Shown here piece after piece: positions 60,287-64,000 of a stretch of DNA of 64,000 nt; the first letter of the stretch is position 1, and each line of letters opens with the position of its first letter. Under the pieces are notes generated by a model. The model worked only from the letters and a program-made list of their open reading frames with translations, did no database searches and was not told the origin of the DNA. This stretch comes from CBDFLD01 sp965249005 (GTDB lineage Bacteria; Acidobacteriota; UBA6911): positions 1 through 64,000 of the forward strand of contig CBDFLD010000006.1 of assembly GCA_965249005.1 (NCBI GenBank), in the 5' to 3' direction. The translations under genes and the position numbers were made by a program.

Positions 60287-62395
60287 ATGAAACTCAGAAG
60301 CAAGCTCATCTTGGCTCTTTTCGCTCTGGCAGTCGTTCCGTTGACGGTCTTGACGCTCTACTCGTACCACTCGTCCATCGAGGCTTTTCGAAGGGCGGTG
60401 CAAACGGAATCCAACAGCCTGGCTCGGGACATGGGGTACCGGATGGAGCGGGTGCAACGAGACCTCGATCGCAAGATTCAACGACTCGGCCGCTTTCCTT
60501 TTGCCAGGTTGCTCCGCAGTCGCGGACCTGACGTCAGACCGGAGGAGGATCCATTGCTCGCGAGTCTCATATCGGAAATCGGAGACGACATCGGAGTCCT
60601 GGATTCACTGGAGTTTATTCCCGCACCTCCACCGGGACGATTCGGCCCCCCACCATTGGGGGTTCCCCCCGGTCCACCCCAAGGGGAAACACCTCCCCAA
60701 ACTCGCGACGGTCTATTCATTCAGCTAGGTTCAAGAGGGCGCCCACCGGAAACCGACCCGCGAGCATGGGGACCGAGAGACCGGCCAAACGCAAGAGCGA
60801 GGAAAGGCAGAAGACTCGTGCTCGACATTCTAGCGCGGCTCGACGCATTACCCCCGCATTTGCGCCCGGAAGTGGACACCTCTATCGAAACGGCATCGCT
60901 CCGCAAAAAGTTCCCGAATCTCCCCGAGCTGGGTGAGAGGGAATCGAGCCCGCAAGGGGCAGGCGAGCCCAAGGGAGAAACACGTCACCGTGGATATGCG
61001 GCCGCTATGGCGCAGTTGCGTCGCCGCTCGGAAGAACATGCCGCCCAGGCGTCTGCCAGCGCAACGAAAGCCAGCGTCGTCGATTCAGAGGTAGTGAGTG
61101 ACGGAAATCTGGTCGGCACGGTAAGGGCCGAGGTAAGTCCTCGTCAGGTGCTTGCGCGGGTCCTGTCACAGACTCAACGGCAACAATCGGAAATCCCCTT
61201 TGCAGTGGATGAGGAAGGCAACATCCACGTGGCAGACCCAAAGGATCTAAAGACTCTGTCGGCGATTCCGGTCTCGCTCGAGTCCCTGGGTGAAAAGGGA
61301 AATACCGCTGTCGAGGAAATCGAAAACTGGGTCCTTGTAACCCAGCGGGACGACGAGTCCAAGGTAACCTTTGGAATCGCTCGGCCAATCGGAGGCTCGC
61401 TCGGGGACATCCAATTCACGGCCATCCGAAACCTTGGATTCGGCCTGGGGGTCGTGGTTGTGGCAATGGTTGGCATCGTCCCCATCTCCAACCGCATGTC
61501 CCGCAATCTTGCAACCCTCACAGCCGGGGCGCGAAAACTGGCGCAAGGAGACCTCGAAACGCGCGTGCAGGTTCAATCCAAAGATGAGTTCGGACAACTC
61601 GCAGAGGCATTCAACGGAATGGCTCGAAATCTGGGAGAAAACCAAAAGCGTCTCGTCGAGCAGGAACGACTGAATCAAGAATTGGATATGTGCCGGAAAA
61701 TTCAGAGCGAAATGCTCCCGAATCAACCGTTGTTGTCAGAGTTCGTGGAAATCAAGGGGATTTCCATGCCGGCGCGAGCCGTAGGTGGAGATTTTTTCAA
61801 CTACTTCCCGCTTCCCGGCGGAGACGTCGCCGTGTTGGTCGGGGATGTGTCCGGCAAAGGACTTCCTGCGGCTCTACTGATGGCCAACTTGCAAGCGCAG
61901 CTACAGGCGAAGCTTCCGCTCGATGAGGACCTTGCACAACTGGCAACACAACTGGACCAAGAGATCTATTCCAGCACCCCGGCGGAGGCCTACCTGACCC
62001 TCTTCATGGCCGTACTGAGAGTGAAGACGGCAACCTTGAGCTACGTCAATGCCGGACACAACGCTCCTGTGGTTCTAGCAAACGGAGGATCGAGCCTGCT
62101 TGAATCGACTGGCAGGCCGCTGGGACTGCTGCCCGGCGGAAGCTATCGGCAGGAAAGCGTTTCTCTTTCCCGCGGCGATGGGGTATTTCTCTTCACGGAT
62201 GGACTTGTCGAAATGGAAAACGCGGCCGGTGAAGAGTTCGGCGCGTCCAGGCTGGAATCCATGCTAGTTGAGATGGGCTCGATGGATCCCGAGCAATGGC
62301 TGATCCAGGTCGAGGAAGCGGTCCGGCTCCATCGAGGCGCGACGGAAGCGCTCGACGACGCGACGCTTTTGGTCCTCAAGGTTAGGACTGTGTAA
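60287..62395 (+). CDS. Membrane HAMP-SpoIIE (PP2C-type) phosphatase
   Basis: 702 residues from ATG 60287. Membrane helix 1 at 5-27, an extracytoplasmic sensor region to about 380 with a Pro-rich loop near 110-140, helix 2 at about 382-402, HAMP at 405-455, then a short coiled coil. The SpoIIE domain carries MPARAVGGDFFNYFPL, VLVGDVSGKGLPAALLMANL and FLFTDGLVEMENAAGEEFG, the metal-binding aspartates. It likely dephosphorylates an anti-sigma antagonist (STAS) in a partner-switch pathway. Confidence 0.92.
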   Translation: MKLRSKLILALFALAVVPLTVLTLYSYHSSIEAFRRAVQTESNSLARDMGYRMERVQRDLDRKIQRLGRFPFARLLRSRGPDVRPEEDPLLASLISEIGDDIGVLDSLEFIPAPPPGRFGPPPLGVPPGPPQGETPPQTRDGLFIQLGSRGRPPETDPRAWGPRDRPNARARKGRRLVLDILARLDALPPHLRPEVDTSIETASLRKKFPNLPELGERESSPQGAGEPKGETRHRGYAAAMAQLRRRSEEHAAQASASATKASVVDSEVVSDGNLVGTVRAEVSPRQVLARVLSQTQRQQSEIPFAVDEEGNIHVADPKDLKTLSAIPVSLESLGEKGNTAVEEIENWVLVTQRDDESKVTFGIARPIGGSLGDIQFTAIRNLGFGLGVVVVAMVGIVPISNRMSRNLATLTAGARKLAQGDLETRVQVQSKDEFGQLAEAFNGMARNLGENQKRLVEQERLNQELDMCRKIQSEMLPNQPLLSEFVEIKGISMPARAVGGDFFNYFPLPGGDVAVLVGDVSGKGLPAALLMANLQAQLQAKLPLDEDLAQLATQLDQEIYSSTPAEAYLTLFMAVLRVKTATLSYVNAGHNAPVVLANGGSSLLESTGRPLGLLPGGSYRQESVSLSRGDGVFLFTDGLVEMENAAGEEFGASRLESMLVEMGSMDPEQWLIQVEEAVRLHRGATEALDDATLLVLKVRTV

Positions 62396-62475
62396 AGGGT
62401 GTGCAACCTAAGCCATGAGTAGTGCTGCGCAAGCGGGCTCATGGAACCACAATGAACTGAACAAAGGGAGTAGTT

Positions 62476-63843
62476 ATGCGTTGCTACCGGCTTCTGTGGG
62501 TCTTGGTTTTCGTGACCCCGATCTTCACCGGCACTACCGGCGTTTTCGGAGAAGAATCTTCCTGGCCCCGTTGGAGAGGTCCCCACGATATCGGAATGGC
62601 CGACGGTGAGGCCCCCATCTCCTGGGGAGACGACGAGAACATCAAGTGGAAGAGCGCAATCCCGGGACGCGGGTACTCTTCGCCGGTCGTTTGGGGAAAA
62701 CAGGTGTTTTTGACCACTGCCATTCCCACCGGGGACCCTCCGAAGGTTACAGAGCCTCCCCCGCCTCCACCACCCCCACCACCAGGGCAGCAAGGACGGC
62801 GGCGTGGGCGTCGAGGGTTTGGCCGGAACACAGGTCCTCAAGCCGAACACAAGTTCGACGTGCTTTGTCTCGACAAAGAAAACGGCGCACTGCTCTGGCA
62901 GGAGACTGCCATCACCGCCGTCCCCCACGAGGGCTTTCACAGGCGTTACGGCAGTTTTGCCTCCAACTCCCCGGTTACCGACGGTCAGCACCTGTTTGCC
63001 TTCTTTGGCTCACGGGGCGTGTACTGTTACGACACGGACGGAAAACTCATCTGGAAGAAGGATTTCGGCGTGAAGATGCGTATGCGTCTGGGGTTCGGGG
63101 AGGGAACCGCGGCGGTACTGCACGGGAACATCCTGATCTTGAATTTCGATCATGAGGGCGACTCTTTCATTGTCGCGCTGGAGAAGAGCTCGGGAGACGA
63201 GATCTGGCGAGTTCCGCGAGACGAGGCCAGCAATTGGGCTCCTCCGCTGGTGCTGAAACACGACGGTCAGAAACAAATCATCGTCTCGGCCACCAATAGG
63301 GTACGCAGCTATGATCTAGTATCGGGAGAATTGATCTGGGAGTGCGGCGGGCTCGGACTAAACACGATCCCGGCCCCGGTGCACAACAAGGGGATCTTGT
63401 ATGTGATGAGCGGATTTCGAAAGCCCAATCTGCTCGCGATTCGGCTCGGAGGGATAGGGGATTTGACCGGTTCCGACTCCGTGATCTGGAGCAACGACCG
63501 GGGCAATTCCTACACTCCTTCACCGGTTCTTTACGATGACAAGCTCTACTTGTTGACCGACAAAGGACTTATCAGTTGCCTCGACGCCAAGACGGGTGAG
63601 CCCTACTATCAGCAATCCCGGCTTCCGGGGCCCCACAACTTCAAAGCTTCTCCGGTTGGGGCCGACGGAAAGCTCTACCTGGCCAGCGAGAACGGAGACG
63701 TATTTGTGTTGAAGATGGGACCAGAACTCGAGGTCATCGCCACAAACACCTTGGCGGATCAGGTCTTTATCTCCTCGCCGGCCATAGCGGACGGCAACCT
63801 GTTTCTCCGGAGCGAGAAGTACCTTTTCTGCATCGGCGACTGA
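62476..63843 (+). CDS. Secreted PQQ-type beta-propeller protein with proline-rich insert
   Basis: 455 residues from ATG 62476 (AAAGGGAGTAGTT upstream). Signal peptide 1-24. Family start WPRWRGPHDIGMADGEAP near 33. A run of ten prolines in a EPPPPPPPPPPGQQGRRRG-type stretch interrupts blade one, near residue 97. Later blades: YDTDGKLIWKKDFG, LEKSSGDEIWRVPRDE, LDAKTGEPYYQQSRL. Third propeller of this type in 10 kb. Confidence 0.88.
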   Translation: MRCYRLLWVLVFVTPIFTGTTGVFGEESSWPRWRGPHDIGMADGEAPISWGDDENIKWKSAIPGRGYSSPVVWGKQVFLTTAIPTGDPPKVTEPPPPPPPPPPGQQGRRRGRRGFGRNTGPQAEHKFDVLCLDKENGALLWQETAITAVPHEGFHRRYGSFASNSPVTDGQHLFAFFGSRGVYCYDTDGKLIWKKDFGVKMRMRLGFGEGTAAVLHGNILILNFDHEGDSFIVALEKSSGDEIWRVPRDEASNWAPPLVLKHDGQKQIIVSATNRVRSYDLVSGELIWECGGLGLNTIPAPVHNKGILYVMSGFRKPNLLAIRLGGIGDLTGSDSVIWSNDRGNSYTPSPVLYDDKLYLLTDKGLISCLDAKTGEPYYQQSRLPGPHNFKASPVGADGKLYLASENGDVFVLKMGPELEVIATNTLADQVFISSPAIADGNLFLRSEKYLFCIGD

Positions 63844-63986
63844 GCTGTCCAGATCGAGCTGTCTCTGTTACGGTGCAGTAGCTCCCCAGTGGCAGCATCT
63901 TTGCTATCCTACCCTTGGCTCACGCGGTCATTGGAGACGCCGTGACGGGCCTGTAGTCTGAGGGAGCCGAACAAAATGGAGCGCAC

Positions 63987-64000
63987 GTGAAAGATCTGTC
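63987..64000 (+). CDS. Possible start of a further gene, cut by the window edge
   Basis: GTG AAA GAT CTG follows a GGAG six bases upstream. Only four codons are visible, so this is tentative. Confidence 0.25.

Overview
The window reads as a chromosomal segment of a high-GC, Gram-negative-type bacterium, most likely an Acidobacteriota or a close relative. That placement is inference: it rests on a complete MoxR-DUF58-Bat operon, several secreted PQQ-type beta-propellers, an amidohydrolase-CIA30 fusion and an adenylating-enzyme/aldehyde-dehydrogenase pair. No rRNA or other phylogenetic marker gene is present.

Left part, about 1-14.7 kb: the immunity, early and integration region of a prophage or phage-like integrative element. 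A tyrosine integrase sits next to a tRNA-Phe gene (14604-14676), preceded by an excisionase-like gene, a Bet/RecT annealing protein, a PD-(D/E)XK exonuclease and small early genes joined by ATGA overlaps. A lambda-like switch (LexA/S24-type repressor on the minus strand, small Cro-like protein on the plus strand, shared operator region) lies at 5.3-6.5 kb. Downstream of the repressor, accessory genes are separated by three degenerate copies of the repressor's own 3' end, which looks like a stack of lysogenic-conversion cassettes. An antisense-RNA module resembling the phage C4 RNA lies at 9.69-9.96 kb. Two cargo genes have been broken by insertion sequences (an IS200/IS605-type and an IS3-type element).

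Middle part, 14.8-34.9 kb: ordinary host genes. These are a DUF72 protein, a SAM hydroxide adenosyltransferase, a cysteine desulfurase, a TPR-thioredoxin secreted protein, a GT9-like glycosyltransferase, an amidohydrolase, an ALDH7 dehydrogenase, and then the eight-gene moxR-DUF58-batD-like-batA-batB-batC-batD-batE operon for envelope stress or protein maturation.

Mobile nest, 34.86-47.15 kb: three copies of a 138-bp AGCT-bounded repeat, two identical IS110/IS1111-type elements, a different IS110 element split by a complete IS1595-family element carrying a DNA methyltransferase-HNH fusion, an enclosed PhoD phosphatase gene, a DinB gene and an IS1380 element.

Right part, 47.2-64 kb: an oxidoreductase/SIS sugar-phosphate pair, a radical SAM-fpg pair, DUF2889 and LETM1-like genes, and a tightly coupled set of two PQQ-type propellers, an adenylating enzyme and an acyl reductase-like ALDH (possible carboxylate-reduction module), followed by a SpoIIE-type phosphatase and a third propeller.
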